Shown piece by piece: positions 1 through 8,107 of a stretch of 64,000 nt of DNA. This DNA is from an uncultured Alphaproteobacteria bacterium (GTDB lineage Bacteria > Pseudomonadota > Alphaproteobacteria > HIMB59 > GCA-002718135), in the NCBI GenBank assembly GCA_902584805.1, contig CACIBE010000009.1:1-64000 (forward strand), given 5' to 3'. The translations under genes and the position numbers were made by a program. The stretch's first letter is position 1, and every line of letters begins with the position of its first letter. The notes below the pieces were generated by a model. The model was not told where the DNA came from. It saw nothing but the letters and a program-made list of their open reading frames with translations, and did not search any database.

Positions 1-1
1 A

Positions 2-418
2 ATGATTCATTATTTCGTATTAGAATTTTTATTTTTAGTATGTGCTTATTTAATTGCCGGTATGAATGGTTTAATTTTTATTATCTTTCATTCTTTTGTA
101 TCCATAATCTTATTGGAGTTAGTAAATTATATTCAACATTATGGTTTAGAAAGAAAAAAAGAAAATGGAAGGTACGAAAGATTTACGGATTTACATTCTT
201 GGAATAGTCGTCACATCTCTGCTAATTGGTCGACATTTAATTTAGGTCTTCATGCTGAACATCATCAGAGCGCATCAAAGCCCTATCCTCTTTTATCTCA
301 AGAAGAAAAAGCAATAGAGATGCCTGCTAATTACTCCATCATGTTAATTATGGCTTTAATTCCTCCTTTGTGGTTTTTTGTGATGGATAGGAAAATAGAT
401 AATTTAAAAACTATTTAA
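2..418 (+). CDS. Alkane 1-monooxygenase (AlkB family), C-terminal fragment
   Basis: C-terminal part of a membrane di-iron hydroxylase of the AlkB / fatty-acid-desaturase superfamily; the gene runs off the left edge, so the first ATG here is probably internal. Visible signatures: NYIQHYGLE at residues 42-50 (the HYG motif typical of AlkB hydroxylases), HSWNSRH at 65-71, and NLGLHAEHHQ at 80-89 (HxxHH-type iron ligands), then a final hydrophobic segment and the MDRKI tail. AlkB enzymes hydroxylate medium-chain alkanes at the inner membrane using rubredoxin as electron donor. Substrate cannot be judged from this piece; a related lipid hydroxylase is possible. The sodium channel gene follows after 6 bp. 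Confidence 0.85.
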   Translation: MIHYFVLEFLFLVCAYLIAGMNGLIFIIFHSFVSIILLELVNYIQHYGLERKKENGRYERFTDLHSWNSRHISANWSTFNLGLHAEHHQSASKPYPLLSQEEKAIEMPANYSIMLIMALIPPLWFFVMDRKIDNLKTI

Positions 419-424
419 TAAAAT

Positions 425-1108
425 ATGATAGATTTTTTTTCTAAGCTGAAAGATAATCGTATTTTTCAATTTTCAGTTGTTGTTATAATTATACTAAATG
501 CTATTCTTATTGGTGCCACAACATATCAATTAGATCCTATATTTTTAAATACTATTCATTTACTTGATTACGCAATTACTGTTTTCTTTGTTATTGAAAT
601 TTTAATTCGTTTTATTGGAGAAAAAGAAAAGAAAAATTTCCTTAAAGATGGTTGGAATGTATTTGATACAATTATTGTAGCAATATCACTCATTCCTATT
701 CCAAATAATTCTAGTTTCTTAGTTTTACGTCTTCTTCGTATTTTTAGAGTACTAAGATTAATTTCTGTAATTCCTGAACTAAAAAAAATTATAGAAGCTA
801 TTCTTGCTTCTATAAAAAGAGTATTTTTTGTCAGCCTGCTGCTGTTTATAATACTCTATATTTATGCAACAATGGGCTCTATTTTATTTGGTGAAGATGA
901 TCCAGTAAGGTGGGCTGATTTGGGAATCTCTCTCATCACCCTTTTTCAAGTTTTAACGTTATCTAGTTGGGAGAATGTCATGCTGCCAATGCAGGCAATT
1001 TACTGGTGGGCATGGATATATTTTTTTAGCTTTATTTCAATTTGCTCAATTACAATATTGAATTTGGTGATTGCTATCCTTGTTGATGTTGTAAATCATC
1101 AAAAATAA
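425..1108 (+). CDS. NavRh-like voltage-gated sodium channel subunit
   Basis: Single-domain voltage-gated cation channel of the bacterial NaChBac superfamily, 227 residues, acting as a homotetramer in the inner membrane. Six hydrophobic segments are visible. S4 carries arginines at every third position around residues 103-115 (LRLLRIFRVLRL). The pore filter reads TLSSWE at residues 178-183 instead of the usual TLESWS. TLSSWE is, as I recall, the filter of NavRh, the crystallised channel from the SAR11-clade isolate HIMB114, which makes this a likely orthologue. The C-terminal cytoplasmic tail after S6 is very short. Start is the ATG 6 bp after the upstream stop. Confidence 0.9.
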   Translation: MIDFFSKLKDNRIFQFSVVVIIILNAILIGATTYQLDPIFLNTIHLLDYAITVFFVIEILIRFIGEKEKKNFLKDGWNVFDTIIVAISLIPIPNNSSFLVLRLLRIFRVLRLISVIPELKKIIEAILASIKRVFFVSLLLFIILYIYATMGSILFGEDDPVRWADLGISLITLFQVLTLSSWENVMLPMQAIYWWAWIYFFSFISICSITILNLVIAILVDVVNHQK

Positions 1109-1159
1109 CCTGTAAAAATTATATAAATCTTCAAATATTAATGCTTATATGGTAATTAT

Positions 1160-1186
1160 TTGACATAATTATAGCAGTTGTAGATT
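1160..1186 (+). promoter_or_regulatory. Possible sigma70-type promoter of the bactofilin gene
   Basis: A perfect -35 hexamer TTGACA lies at 1160-1165, with TAGATT at 1181-1186 as the best -10, in the 109-bp gap between the channel and the bactofilin. The spacer is only 15 bp and the -10 is imperfect, so this is a weak assignment. Confidence 0.3.
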
Positions 1187-1217
1187 ACCTGCATTAACAA
1201 AACTATAGGGAGGTATA

Positions 1218-1667
1218 ATGTTTGATAAAAAAGACGATAATTCAAATTCAACAACTGATGTATTTAGACCTGCTAAGGGATCCGCAAAAGTTGTAATTGG
1301 TCACGGCGTAACAATTAACGGTGAAATTAAAAAAGCTGATGAAGTTCAGATTGATGGTGAAGCAGATGTTACTATGAAAACTGATAATGTAGTTATTGGT
1401 GCTACTGGAGATTGCAAAGGGAATATAGAAACACATAATGCTGACATCTGGGGAAAATTTGACGGTGAAATAAAAGCTTCTGGTACCTTAACAATCCAAG
1501 AACAGGGAGTTGCTTCTGGTGACATTGAGTATCAAAATTTACAAATTAAGCTTGGTGGTCAAATCAGTGGTGATATTAAAAAATCTGATAAGATACAGCC
1601 TATTAAAAAAGACTCAAAACCATCAGAAGAAAATACTTCATTACAAGAAGCAATTAAAAAAGATTAG
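1218..1667 (+). CDS. Bactofilin (polymer-forming cytoskeletal protein)
   Basis: Bactofilin domain protein of 149 residues. After a polar N-terminal tail comes a right-handed beta-helix with the typical run of short GxI/V repeats (VIGHGVTINGEI, VQIDGEADV, NVVIGATGDCKGNI, ADIWGKFDGEI, LTIQEQGVASGDI, LQIKLGGQISGDI), then a lysine/serine-rich tail. Bactofilins self-assemble into nucleotide-independent filaments at the membrane and help localise cell-wall enzymes. A strong Shine-Dalgarno (GGGAGG at about 1208-1213) fixes the start. Family length is usually 110-200 residues, so it appears complete. Its particular cellular role here is unknown. Confidence 0.92.
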   Translation: MFDKKDDNSNSTTDVFRPAKGSAKVVIGHGVTINGEIKKADEVQIDGEADVTMKTDNVVIGATGDCKGNIETHNADIWGKFDGEIKASGTLTIQEQGVASGDIEYQNLQIKLGGQISGDIKKSDKIQPIKKDSKPSEENTSLQEAIKKD

Positions 1668-1684
1668 TAATTATATTTATTAGT

Positions 1685-2089
1685 ATGAAAGAAAGATTAT
1701 TTAAACCTCTACATTGGATTATGTTAATCCTTATCTCTCTTGATTTTATTGATACGTCTTACCGAATTACGTATGGATATTTTTCCGGTCAAGGTGTGCA
1801 ACCACCTGTTGGAGATTTTAATGTTCAAGTTTCAACTTTAGATTTTATTGTGAGTGTAGTTTTTCAATTAGCAATCGCTTACACAATTTATATGTTGTAC
1901 AGTATGAAAAGAAGTGGCGGTTATTATTTAGTAGGTTTAAATATTCTTTTTGTGATTTATGGATTTGTTTTAGGTCCATTTAGTACAGTACCAGCTGGAG
2001 AAGTATTACCACTTATTGCTGGCTTTATGGTTTTCTATGTTATTTTAGTTATTGGGATACCTTACTTGTATTCTGATAAATATGAGTAA
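1685..2089 (+). CDS. Integral membrane protein of unknown function
   Basis: A 134-residue protein with about four hydrophobic segments (roughly residues 10-28, 48-68, 76-98 and 106-126), separated by a hydrophilic loop with a conserved-looking YRITYGYFSGQG stretch and several prolines and glycines. No signal peptide or known motif was recognised. It starts 17 bp after the bactofilin stop and is probably cotranscribed with it. I do not recognise the family. Confidence 0.7.
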   Translation: MKERLFKPLHWIMLILISLDFIDTSYRITYGYFSGQGVQPPVGDFNVQVSTLDFIVSVVFQLAIAYTIYMLYSMKRSGGYYLVGLNILFVIYGFVLGPFSTVPAGEVLPLIAGFMVFYVILVIGIPYLYSDKYE

Positions 2090-2090
2090 T

Positions 2091-2369
2091 TTATAAAAGT
2101 ATATCTTTATATTTTTTTTTAAATTGATCTAATTTTTCTCTAACATTAAAATCTAATCTGTATGAAGTATAAAAGTCTTGTTTAGTTCCCATGTTAATTT
2201 TAGTCATTTTAACAAATTGTAGGTCTATATGCTCTACTGTATGAACATTTCTTACTAGTAAAGCTAATTTCCATTCTAATTCCCTACTACGTAAATTATC
2301 AGGAATGGTATGATCTTCACTTTTATATTTATTATTTAAATTAAATAATTTTGAAACGTTTTTTAGCAT
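2091..2369 (-). CDS. Small protein of unknown function
   Basis: A 92-residue reading frame, if started at the ATG at 2369 (MLKNVSKLF); an upstream in-frame ATG at 2438 would add 23 mostly hydrophobic residues. It is charged, with a central ELEWKLALLVRNVHTVEHIDL stretch suggesting an alpha helix followed by a strand, and a lysine-rich C-terminus. No family is recognised and no clear Shine-Dalgarno is visible. It converges tail to tail with the preceding plus-strand gene with a 1-bp gap. Coding status is likely but not certain. Confidence 0.5.
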   Translation of the reverse strand: MLKNVSKLFNLNNKYKSEDHTIPDNLRSRELEWKLALLVRNVHTVEHIDLQFVKMTKINMGTKQDFYTSYRLDFNVREKLDQFKKKYKDILL

Positions 2370-2480
2370 TATTGTTATTGAAATTAGATTTATTTTTTTA
2401 TTATTCAATAGGATGAATTTACTAAGATGAACTAACAAATATTAACAGTATTAATATTTTTAATTGAAATGTAATAATTA

Positions 2481-2486
2481 TATAAT
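2481..2486 (+). promoter_or_regulatory. -10 element of the SAM-aptamer transcript
   Basis: A perfect TATAAT lies 11 bp upstream of the first base pair of the SAM aptamer, which fits a transcription start near 2493. No good -35 exists at 16-18 bp spacing. Confidence 0.5.
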
Positions 2487-2496
2487 ATTTAAATTA

Positions 2497-2541
2497 TGAA
2501 CGATTTGTCTCTATTGCGGTTCAAAAGCAGCTAAAATGAGA
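2497..2541 (+). promoter_or_regulatory. SAM-II/SAM-V class S-adenosylmethionine riboswitch aptamer
   Basis: An H-type pseudoknot matching the SAM-II fold can be drawn by hand. P1 is TGAAC (2497-2501) with GTTCA (2519-2523). Loop 1 is GATTTG (2502-2507). P2 is TCTC (2508-2511) with GAGA (2538-2541). The internal loop TATTGC (2512-2517) and the 3' loop GCAGCTAAAA (2527-2536) resemble the corresponding SAM-II segments GUAUUGCA and GUAGCUAAAA. SAM-II and SAM-V share this binding core, and SAM-V is known from marine alphaproteobacteria. A terminator-like hairpin follows at 2554-2584, so the likely output is transcription termination when SAM is bound. Confidence 0.8.
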
Positions 2542-2553
2542 TACTTATAAATT

Positions 2554-2592
2554 TATCCTCCCATTAAGAAAAATGGTGAGGATATTTTCTTT
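2554..2592 (+). terminator. Terminator-like hairpin of the SAM riboswitch expression platform
   Basis: Arms TATCCTCCCATT (2554-2565) and AATGGTGAGGATA (2572-2584) pair over 12 bp with one bulged base and a 6-base loop, followed by ATTTTCTTT. The hairpin sits between the SAM aptamer and the Shine-Dalgarno of the 85-residue gene. GAGATA (2538-2543), which contains the 3' strand of aptamer P2, can instead pair with TATCCTC (2554-2560) with one bulged C. That gives an antiterminator that SAM binding would prevent. Confidence 0.65.
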
Positions 2593-2603
2593 AGGAGATA
2601 AAT

Positions 2604-2861
2604 ATGAATTTATGTGTTGTATCCAAAGGATCTTTTACTAATGAAGATTACATGGAATTATATAATTTTTTTAAAGATGATATTGCCAAATATACAGATG
2701 CATTTGATATGGCCTTCGTGAAAGATGGTCATGTAATGATTATGTGTAATGTGACGGATGAAGAAAAATTTTATGCTTTATTTGATGATCCAAAATCAAA
2801 AGAATTTGATTCGAAATTTAATAGTACAGATACGGTATATTCTTTACAAAAAGTAGAATAG
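2604..2861 (+). CDS. SAM-riboswitch-controlled small alpha/beta protein, unknown function
   Basis: An 85-residue protein with a clear Shine-Dalgarno (TTAGGAG at 2591-2597). Predicted order is strand (LCVVSKG), helix (NEDYMELYNFFKDDIAKY), strand (DMAFVKDG), strand (HVMIMCNVTD), helix (EEKFYALFDDPKSKEF), strand (TVYSLQKVE). This is the beta-alpha-beta-beta-alpha-beta pattern of dimeric ferredoxin-like barrels (ABM / DUF3764-like). No catalytic motif stands out. The leader carries a SAM-II/V aptamer and a terminator, so expression probably falls when SAM is high. This suggests a link to methionine, SAM or one-carbon metabolism. It stands alone: the next gene, ureG, is convergent with it. Confidence 0.85.
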   Translation: MNLCVVSKGSFTNEDYMELYNFFKDDIAKYTDAFDMAFVKDGHVMIMCNVTDEEKFYALFDDPKSKEFDSKFNSTDTVYSLQKVE

Positions 2862-3473
2862 TTATAATCCACCTTGAGAAATTAAGAAGTCAGAGATTTT
2901 TTCAATTCCATTATTATTTTTCATTTCACCAAATATATAGGGTAAACCATTTCTGGCTTCATTCACATCCTGTTTCATCTGCTCCAGATCAACATTAACA
3001 TATGGGGCAAGATCAACTTTATTAATTACGAGTAAATCTGACTTTCTAATAGCTGGTGCTTTTTTTCTAGGTATGTCGGCACCTTGAGCCACATCTATCA
3101 TATAAATTGTTAAATCAACTAACTCTGGACTAAAAGTTGCTGCTAAATTGTCACCACCTGATTCAATTAAAATTAATTCTAAATCAGGAAATTTTTTTTT
3201 CATTTCATCCACTGCAAGTAAATTAATACTACAATCTTCTCTTATAGCAGTATGTGGACATCCACCAGTTTCAACACCTTTAATTCTTTCCATTGGAAGA
3301 ACTTGTGCTTTCATTAAATATTCAGCATCTTCAGTTGTATAAATATCATTTGAAATAACTGCCATAGAAACTTTTTTAGATAGATAACGACATAATGCTT
3401 CTGTTAAACTCGTTTTACCAGTGCCTATTCCACCACCAATACCTACCTTTAACGGTCCATTTATATTATTCAT
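2862..3473 (-). CDS. ureG: Urease accessory GTPase UreG
   Basis: SIMIBI-class GTPase of 203 residues that drives nickel delivery to urease in the UreD-F-G complex. Visible: P-loop GGGIGTGKT (13-21), the nickel-binding CPH motif at Cys72-Pro73-His74 in [11 protein letters not shown], the [15 protein letters not shown] segment, and the guanine-specificity motif NKVD. Length is normal for the family. Its start overlaps the ureF stop by 4 bp (translational coupling) and it is the last gene of the urease operon. It meets the 85-residue plus-strand gene with no gap. Confidence 0.97.
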   Translation of the reverse strand: MNNINGPLKVGIGGGIGTGKTSLTEALCRYLSKKVSMAVISNDIYTTEDAEYLMKAQVLPMERIKGVETGGCPHTAIREDCSINLLAVDEMKKKFPDLELILIESGGDNLAATFSPELVDLTIYMIDVAQGADIPRKKAPAIRKSDLLVINKVDLAPYVNVDLEQMKQDVNEARNGLPYIFGEMKNNNGIEKISDFLISQGGL

Positions 3474-4105
3474 GTTAAATATATCCTTGAATCTAAATTT
3501 TCATGCTTAATGGCAAAAATATCACCAATAAAAAAAGTTGAACCTATATCATTGAGAGTCAGTTTATCTGAATGAGTTAAAAATTCTTGAATTTGATTAA
3601 TAAAAATAACATTAAGACTCTGCCCATCTTTTTGTGACATTGGTATATGTTTTACACATACATTTATTAAATTAGATATAAATGAGTGTAAGTAAAACTT
3701 AATTAAATCATCAAACTTAATATCAAAATGTAATCCGGCTTTTGCCAAACAATATATAAATGATGTATTTTCAGGTAGAAATAATTCCCAGCTATCTTTC
3801 ATGATTTTACGAAAAGAATTTCCCATATCTATCATTTCTATTTGTCTTTCTTTGGATGGAGCACTTGCTAAGATTAATTCATTAACTTCCTCACCTTTGT
3901 AAATAGATTTCATAAAAATATAATCATTTCTTAATGTTCCATAAAATAAAAGGGCATCTAAAAATTCTTTAACATCATCTTTATTTTTAATTTTTTTATC
4001 ATCTATCAACGCTTCTAAACCATGAGAGTATGCGTAAGAACCAATAGGAAAAGAAGATGAAAACCATATTTGTAATATTTGATGAGGATCTTTAAATTTT
4101 TTCAT
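3470..4105 (-). CDS. ureF: Urease accessory protein UreF
   Basis: All-helical UreF, which binds UreD and acts on UreG GTPase activity during metallocentre assembly. The family hallmark near the N-terminus is present: [25 protein letters not shown] place the start at the ATG at 4105 (MKKFKDPHQ), 1 bp after the ureE stop, which gives 211 residues. The longer frame starting at 4171 would overlap the histidine-rich end of ureE by over 60 bp and adds an atypical extension. The C-terminal half is more divergent than the N-terminal half. Confidence 0.94.
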   Translation of the reverse strand: MKKFKDPHQILQIWFSSSFPIGSYAYSHGLEALIDDKKIKNKDDVKEFLDALLFYGTLRNDYIFMKSIYKGEEVNELILASAPSKERQIEMIDMGNSFRKIMKDSWELFLPENTSFIYCLAKAGLHFDIKFDDLIKFYLHSFISNLINVCVKHIPMSQKDGQSLNVIFINQIQEFLTHSDKLTLNDIGSTFFIGDIFAIKHENLDSRIYLT

Positions 4106-4106
4106 T

Positions 4107-4553
4107 TTAATGCTTGTGGCTATGCGTTCTGCCCAAACCATAAGCACCACCCTCTGGTTTAAATTTTTCAAAAACTTTTTTTACATTTCCTTGTAATTTT
4201 AGAACCATATCAAGAATTACAGCATCATCTTGAATAAGAATTCTGCTTTCTTCAATTTGACATGGCAGATGTCTATTGCCTATATGCCATATGATTTGCT
4301 TTAAATTATCACCCGTTATTTCAATTAAATTTTCTTCTTTAGATAATACTTTAATGATTTTACCATTTTCTAATTCAAAAAAATGATTTTCATCAACACT
4401 GACGGTTTCTTCAAGATTAACTAAAAATTCAGTACCATTATTTGCGGTAAGTTTTTTTCTACGAATAAATCTTTCTTCATAAGATAATGAGATTTCATCT
4501 AATAAATCCTTATTATTATGATTGTGATGAATTATTTTTAAAGAAGTTTGCAT
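4107..4553 (-). CDS. ureE: Urease nickel metallochaperone UreE
   Basis: A 148-residue UreE that supplies nickel to the UreDFG complex. The N-terminal domain contains LSYEERFIRRKKL, and the C-terminal metal-binding domain contains WHIGNRHLPC with the interface histidines at about 90 and 95. The protein ends in a short histidine tail HSHKH, a compact version of the His-rich tail found in other UreE proteins. The gene lies 1 bp from ureC and 1 bp from ureF within the operon. Confidence 0.96.
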   Translation of the reverse strand: MQTSLKIIHHNHNNKDLLDEISLSYEERFIRRKKLTANNGTEFLVNLEETVSVDENHFFELENGKIIKVLSKEENLIEITGDNLKQIIWHIGNRHLPCQIEESRILIQDDAVILDMVLKLQGNVKKVFEKFKPEGGAYGLGRTHSHKH

Positions 4554-4554
4554 T

Positions 4555-6261
4555 TTAATACATAAAATAACGTTGAGCTAAAGGTAGTGTTTTAGCTGGT
4601 TCACAAGTAATTAACTCACCATCTGCTAAAACTTCATAAGTTTCTGGGTTAACTTCTATTTTTGGACAATAATCATTTAATATCATATCTTTTTTAGAAA
4701 TTTTTCTAATATTTTTAACGGGTAATAGAGATTTACTTACATCAGAGTTTTTAAATGAATCTTTATCCAAAGAAACTTTACTTACAAAAGTTACAGTAGA
4801 TTTTTCTAATGATTTGCCAAAAGAAGAAAACATTGGTCTTGAGTACACTGGTTGTGGTGTTGGTATAGATGCATTAGGATCACCCATTTGTGCACATGAA
4901 ATACTTCCACCTTGTAATACCATTTCAGGTTTAACACCAAAAAAAGCAGTATCCCAAATAACAATATCAGCACGTTTATTTTTTTCGATACTTCCAATAT
5001 GATCAGAAATACCATGAGCTATTGCAGGATTAATTGTATATTTAGCAATGTATCTTTTAACTCTTACATTGTCGTTATCACCCTGCTCTTCTTTTAATTG
5101 TCCTCGTTGAACTTTCATTTTATGTGCTGTTTGCCATGTTCTAATAATAACCTCACCAACACGACCCATGGCCTGACTATCAGAAGCAATAATTGAAAAA
5201 GCACCCATGTCATGCAGTATATCTTCAGCTGCAATTGTTTCCTTTCGAATTCGACTTTCAGCAAAAGCAACGTCTTCAGGTATTGATTTATCTAAGTGAT
5301 GGCAAACCATTAACATATCTAAATGTTCTTCAACTGTATTAATTGTGTATGGTCTTGTTGGATTTGTAGATGACGGAATAACATACTGTTCTCCACATAT
5401 TTTAATTATATCCGGTGCATGACCCCCACCAGCTCCTTCAGTATGAAAGGCGTGAATTGTTCGTCCATTAATTGCTTTAATTGTACTTTCGACAAATCCA
5501 CTTTCATTTAATGTATCTGTATGAATCATTACTTGAATGTCATGATCATCAGCTACATTTAAACAATTATCTATTGCTGCTGGGGTTGTACCCCAATCTT
5601 CATGTAATTTTAGTGAGCTTGCACCAGCAATTACTTGTTCTTCAAGTGCTTGAGACAGTGAACTATTTCCTTTACCAGCAAAAGCCAAGTTCATAGAAAA
5701 AGCATCTGCTGACTGTATCATTCTTTCTATATGCCATGGTCCAGGTGTAACTGTTGTCGCCAAAGTACCATGTGCAGGACCAGTTCCTCCTCCCAGCATA
5801 GTTGTAATACCTGAATGAAGTGCATCATCTATTTGTTGAGGGCAAATAAAATGAATATGGCTATCAAAACCACCAGCTGTTATAATTTTTCCTTCACCAG
5901 CAATTATTTCTGTTCCTGGTCCAATAATAATATTTACATTTGGTTGAGTATCTGGATTACCTGCTTTTCCAATTTCGTTAATTAATCCATCTTTAAGACC
6001 AATATCAGCTTTGTAAATTCCATTTACATCTACTATTAAGGCGTTTGTTATAACTGTATCAACAGCACCATCTTTACGAGATACTTGAGATTGCCCCATT
6101 CCATCTCGAATAACTTTTCCTCCACCAAATTTTACTTCTTCTCCATATGTTGTTAAATCTTTTTCCACTTCAACAAAAAGTTCAGTGTCAGCAAGTCTGA
6201 CTTTATCACCAGTTGTTGGTCCATACATATCAGCATAAGCTTCTCTTTTTATTTTCTTCAT
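4555..6261 (-). CDS. ureC: Urease subunit alpha (catalytic)
   Basis: Catalytic subunit of urease, 568 residues, hydrolysing urea to ammonia and carbamate in the cytoplasm. All active-site residues are in place, offset by one from Klebsiella numbering: His135 and His137 (HIH), carbamylated Lys218 (SLKLHEDWG), His247 and His273 (nickel ligands), Cys320 of the mobile flap and the catalytic His321 (MVCHH), Asp361. The C-terminus RYFMY is close to the usual end. It overlaps the ureB stop by one base. With UreA and UreB as separate subunits this is the usual bacterial three-chain urease. Confidence 0.99.
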   Translation of the reverse strand: MKKIKREAYADMYGPTTGDKVRLADTELFVEVEKDLTTYGEEVKFGGGKVIRDGMGQSQVSRKDGAVDTVITNALIVDVNGIYKADIGLKDGLINEIGKAGNPDTQPNVNIIIGPGTEIIAGEGKIITAGGFDSHIHFICPQQIDDALHSGITTMLGGGTGPAHGTLATTVTPGPWHIERMIQSADAFSMNLAFAGKGNSSLSQALEEQVIAGASSLKLHEDWGTTPAAIDNCLNVADDHDIQVMIHTDTLNESGFVESTIKAINGRTIHAFHTEGAGGGHAPDIIKICGEQYVIPSSTNPTRPYTINTVEEHLDMLMVCHHLDKSIPEDVAFAESRIRKETIAAEDILHDMGAFSIIASDSQAMGRVGEVIIRTWQTAHKMKVQRGQLKEEQGDNDNVRVKRYIAKYTINPAIAHGISDHIGSIEKNKRADIVIWDTAFFGVKPEMVLQGGSISCAQMGDPNASIPTPQPVYSRPMFSSFGKSLEKSTVTFVSKVSLDKDSFKNSDVSKSLLPVKNIRKISKKDMILNDYCPKIEVNPETYEVLADGELITCEPAKTLPLAQRYFMY

Positions 6262-6569
6262 TACAATTGACCCATTACTTTCTTATTAAAACCAAATATC
6301 TTCCTATTTCCAGTTATTGGAATTAATTCTACATCTTTTGATTGACCAGGTTCAAACCGAACAGCTGTACCAGATGGTATATCTAAACGCATACCATTTG
6401 ATTTTTCTCTATCAAATTTTAAATATTCATTTGTTTCAGCAAAATGATAATGACTACCAACTTGAATTGGCCGATCTCCACTATTTGAAACTTTTAAAGT
6501 GATTGATTGTCTTTCATCATTTAAATTAATGTCACTATTTTTTTTTGTTATTATTTCACCAGGTTTCAT
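6261..6569 (-). CDS. ureB: Urease subunit beta
   Basis: Small structural urease subunit, 102 residues. It has the typical MKPGEIITK start, the [17 protein letters not shown] motif and the [17 protein letters not shown] motif near the C-terminus. It packs on UreC in the (ABC)3 assembly. The gene overlaps the stop of ureA and the start of ureC by one base each, which is tight coupling expected for equal stoichiometry. Confidence 0.98.
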   Translation of the reverse strand: MKPGEIITKKNSDINLNDERQSITLKVSNSGDRPIQVGSHYHFAETNEYLKFDREKSNGMRLDIPSGTAVRFEPGQSKDVELIPITGNRKIFGFNKKVMGQL

Positions 6570-6871
6570 TATCTAATCGGTTTATGTACTGTTACTAATT
6601 TTGTTCCATCTGGAAATGTTGCTTCTACCTGTACTTCAGAAATCATCTCTGGAATACCATCCATGCAATCTTCTTTTTTTACTACGTGAGCACCTGTTTC
6701 CATTAATTCTGATACCATTTTTCCATCTCTTGCACCTTCTATGACAAAATCTGTTATCAACGCTATAGCTTCTGGATAATTAAGTTTAACACCTCTTTCT
6801 AAACGCTTTCTGGCAACATTAGCTGCCATACTCACCATCAACTTATCTTTTTCTCTTGGTGTTAATTTCAT
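6569..6871 (-). CDS. ureA: Urease subunit gamma
   Basis: Smallest structural urease subunit, 100 residues. Typical features: [20 protein letters not shown] at the start, [19 protein letters not shown], the GKMVSELME motif, and [18 protein letters not shown] at the end. It starts directly after ureD with no intergenic bases and is followed by ureB with a one-base overlap. Confidence 0.98.
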   Translation of the reverse strand: MKLTPREKDKLMVSMAANVARKRLERGVKLNYPEAIALITDFVIEGARDGKMVSELMETGAHVVKKEDCMDGIPEMISEVQVEATFPDGTKLVTVHKPIR

Positions 6872-7666
6872 TTATAGATCCCAACTTTTTGGTAGTTTAT
6901 CATTTATTACATTTTTCATAATAAAATTTAGTGTTTTTTTTAAATCATAATTATCATCGGCTAAGCACCTAATTACAATCTTATCATCAAATTTTGTCAT
7001 TTCACAATAATGATTTTCTAAGCTTTTTATAACTTTACTTAATTCAGACTCAAGTTGATGAATAATATCACCAAAAATTAAAATTGTTGATAAAGATGAT
7101 TGATTATTAAATGTATAATTGTTTTTAAAATTATCAATCATTGATCCTTTTATATTAATTGCTTCAAAATGCTTTATTGTAGAATTCTTAAAAATTTTCC
7201 ATTGATCAGAAAAAGAAATATTTTTAATTTTTTCAGACATTGCTTTTCTTCCAAAAATTGTAGTTTCACAAAAAATCAAATTAGAATTATTTGATAGATT
7301 AATATTTATACTTCTTCTTAATTTTGAATTATCAAATAAAATTAACTCTTTGGGTAACCAATACAAAGTTGAATTATTTAAATTGATATTTATATCTACT
7401 TTAGCAGGATCACCTATTCCTGAATAAATCTTTTCAGCGGCTTGCGTACAAATACTTAATTCAGAATTATGAATTGTAGCATTAATTTCAATATTATCAT
7501 TACAAGTAATTCCTCCTGCAGTGTTAATAAAAACTAATTCTTTACTTTTATTATAATTATTTGGATTTAAAATTTTACAACAACCACTTTGAAAAAATTT
7601 TTTAAAATTATTATCAAATAGTTCAATATTAATTTCCCCATTTGACCTTTGAAGTAATTTGTCCAT
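6872..7666 (-). CDS. ureD: Urease accessory protein UreD
   Basis: UreD (UreH) scaffold protein, 264 residues from the ATG at 7666 (MDKLLQRSNGE). The open frame extends upstream to 7741, but that part overlaps the tRNA-Arg gene and has no family-like sequence, so I reject the longer start. Family features: VFINTAGGITCNDNIEINATI (the usual NPPGGLVGGD-type region), CTQAAEKIYSG, and LYWLPKELILFDNSKLRRSI. UreD binds apo-urease and channels nickel from UreG/UreF. It is the first gene of the urease operon, immediately downstream of the tRNA. Confidence 0.93.
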   Translation of the reverse strand: MDKLLQRSNGEINIELFDNNFKKFFQSGCCKILNPNNYNKSKELVFINTAGGITCNDNIEINATIHNSELSICTQAAEKIYSGIGDPAKVDININLNNSTLYWLPKELILFDNSKLRRSININLSNNSNLIFCETTIFGRKAMSEKIKNISFSDQWKIFKNSTIKHFEAINIKGSMIDNFKNNYTFNNQSSLSTILIFGDIIHQLESELSKVIKSLENHYCEMTKFDDKIVIRCLADDNYDLKKTLNFIMKNVINDKLPKSWDL

Positions 7667-7715
7667 GATTATTAAATTAAGTATAATCGAAACAAAATAT
7701 ATGAAAATGAATATT

Positions 7716-7792
7716 TGGCGTGCCCGGCATGATTCGAACATGCGACCCCCAGATTAGGAATCTGGTGCTCTATCCTACTGAGCTACGGGCAC
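7716..7792 (-). tRNA. tRNA-Arg (anticodon CCT)
   Basis: Complete cloverleaf on the minus strand. The acceptor stem GTGCCCG pairs with CGGGCAC, the D-arm contains AGCTCAGTAGGATAGAGC, the anticodon stem is CCAGA/TCTGG with loop TTCCTAA (anticodon CCT), and the T-arm is GCATGTTCGAATCATGC. Discriminator is G and CCA is encoded (7716-7718). It decodes AGG. It lies between the 94-residue gene and ureD. Confidence 0.97.
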
Positions 7793-7799
7793 TCCTAAT

Positions 7800-8084
7800 T
7801 TAATTTTTATGATTTAATGTTACTTCACCAGTCTTTGTGTCAACAACATCAAAAGTTTTTTCATTGTTACTCATTCTTTTAGCTCTAGCTGCTGAAGCAC
7901 GCTCCATTGCATCATTATCAGCATATAAAGATACAGCCATTACAGTTGTATCACTTGCGCGAATTTGTAGTAATTGTTGTGCTTCAGGAAATTCACTTGG
8001 TGCTTTAGCTGAATAATCTTTAATTGACTCATCAGCATCTTCTTTAGATTTAAAGTTAATAGTTGTTACTCTTGCTACTGTCAT
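7800..8084 (-). CDS. Small antibiotic-biosynthesis-monooxygenase-like protein
   Basis: A 94-residue protein with a strong Shine-Dalgarno (AAAGGAGT before the ATG). Predicted order is strand (VARVTTINF), helix (KEDADESIKDYSAKAP), strand (LLQIRAS), strand (TTVMAVSLYA), helix (NDAMERASAARAKRM), strand (EKTFDVVD). This resembles the dimeric alpha/beta barrel (ABM) superfamily. No catalytic residues can be assigned. It sits 23 bp downstream of the sugar permease pair and 7 bp upstream of the tRNA; whether it belongs to the ABC operon is unclear. Confidence 0.7.
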   Translation of the reverse strand: MTVARVTTINFKSKEDADESIKDYSAKAPSEFPEAQQLLQIRASDTTVMAVSLYADNDAMERASAARAKRMSNNEKTFDVVDTKTGEVTLNHKN

Positions 8085-8107
8085 TTTTACTCCTTTAATT
8101 TATTAAA

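Noticed and set aside
4106-4171. N-terminal extension of ureF
   Set aside because: It would overlap the ureE coding end by over 60 bp; the ATG at 4105 lies 1 bp after the ureE stop and matches the usual UreF start.
4806-5015. Minus-strand open frame inside ureC
   Set aside because: It is a shadow frame within a highly conserved gene; the same applies to other frames inside ureB, the sugar-binding protein, the sugar kinase and the photolyase.
7667-7741. N-terminal extension of ureD
   Set aside because: The open frame continues upstream, but it overlaps the tRNA-Arg gene and has no UreD-like sequence; the ATG at 7666 fits the family start.
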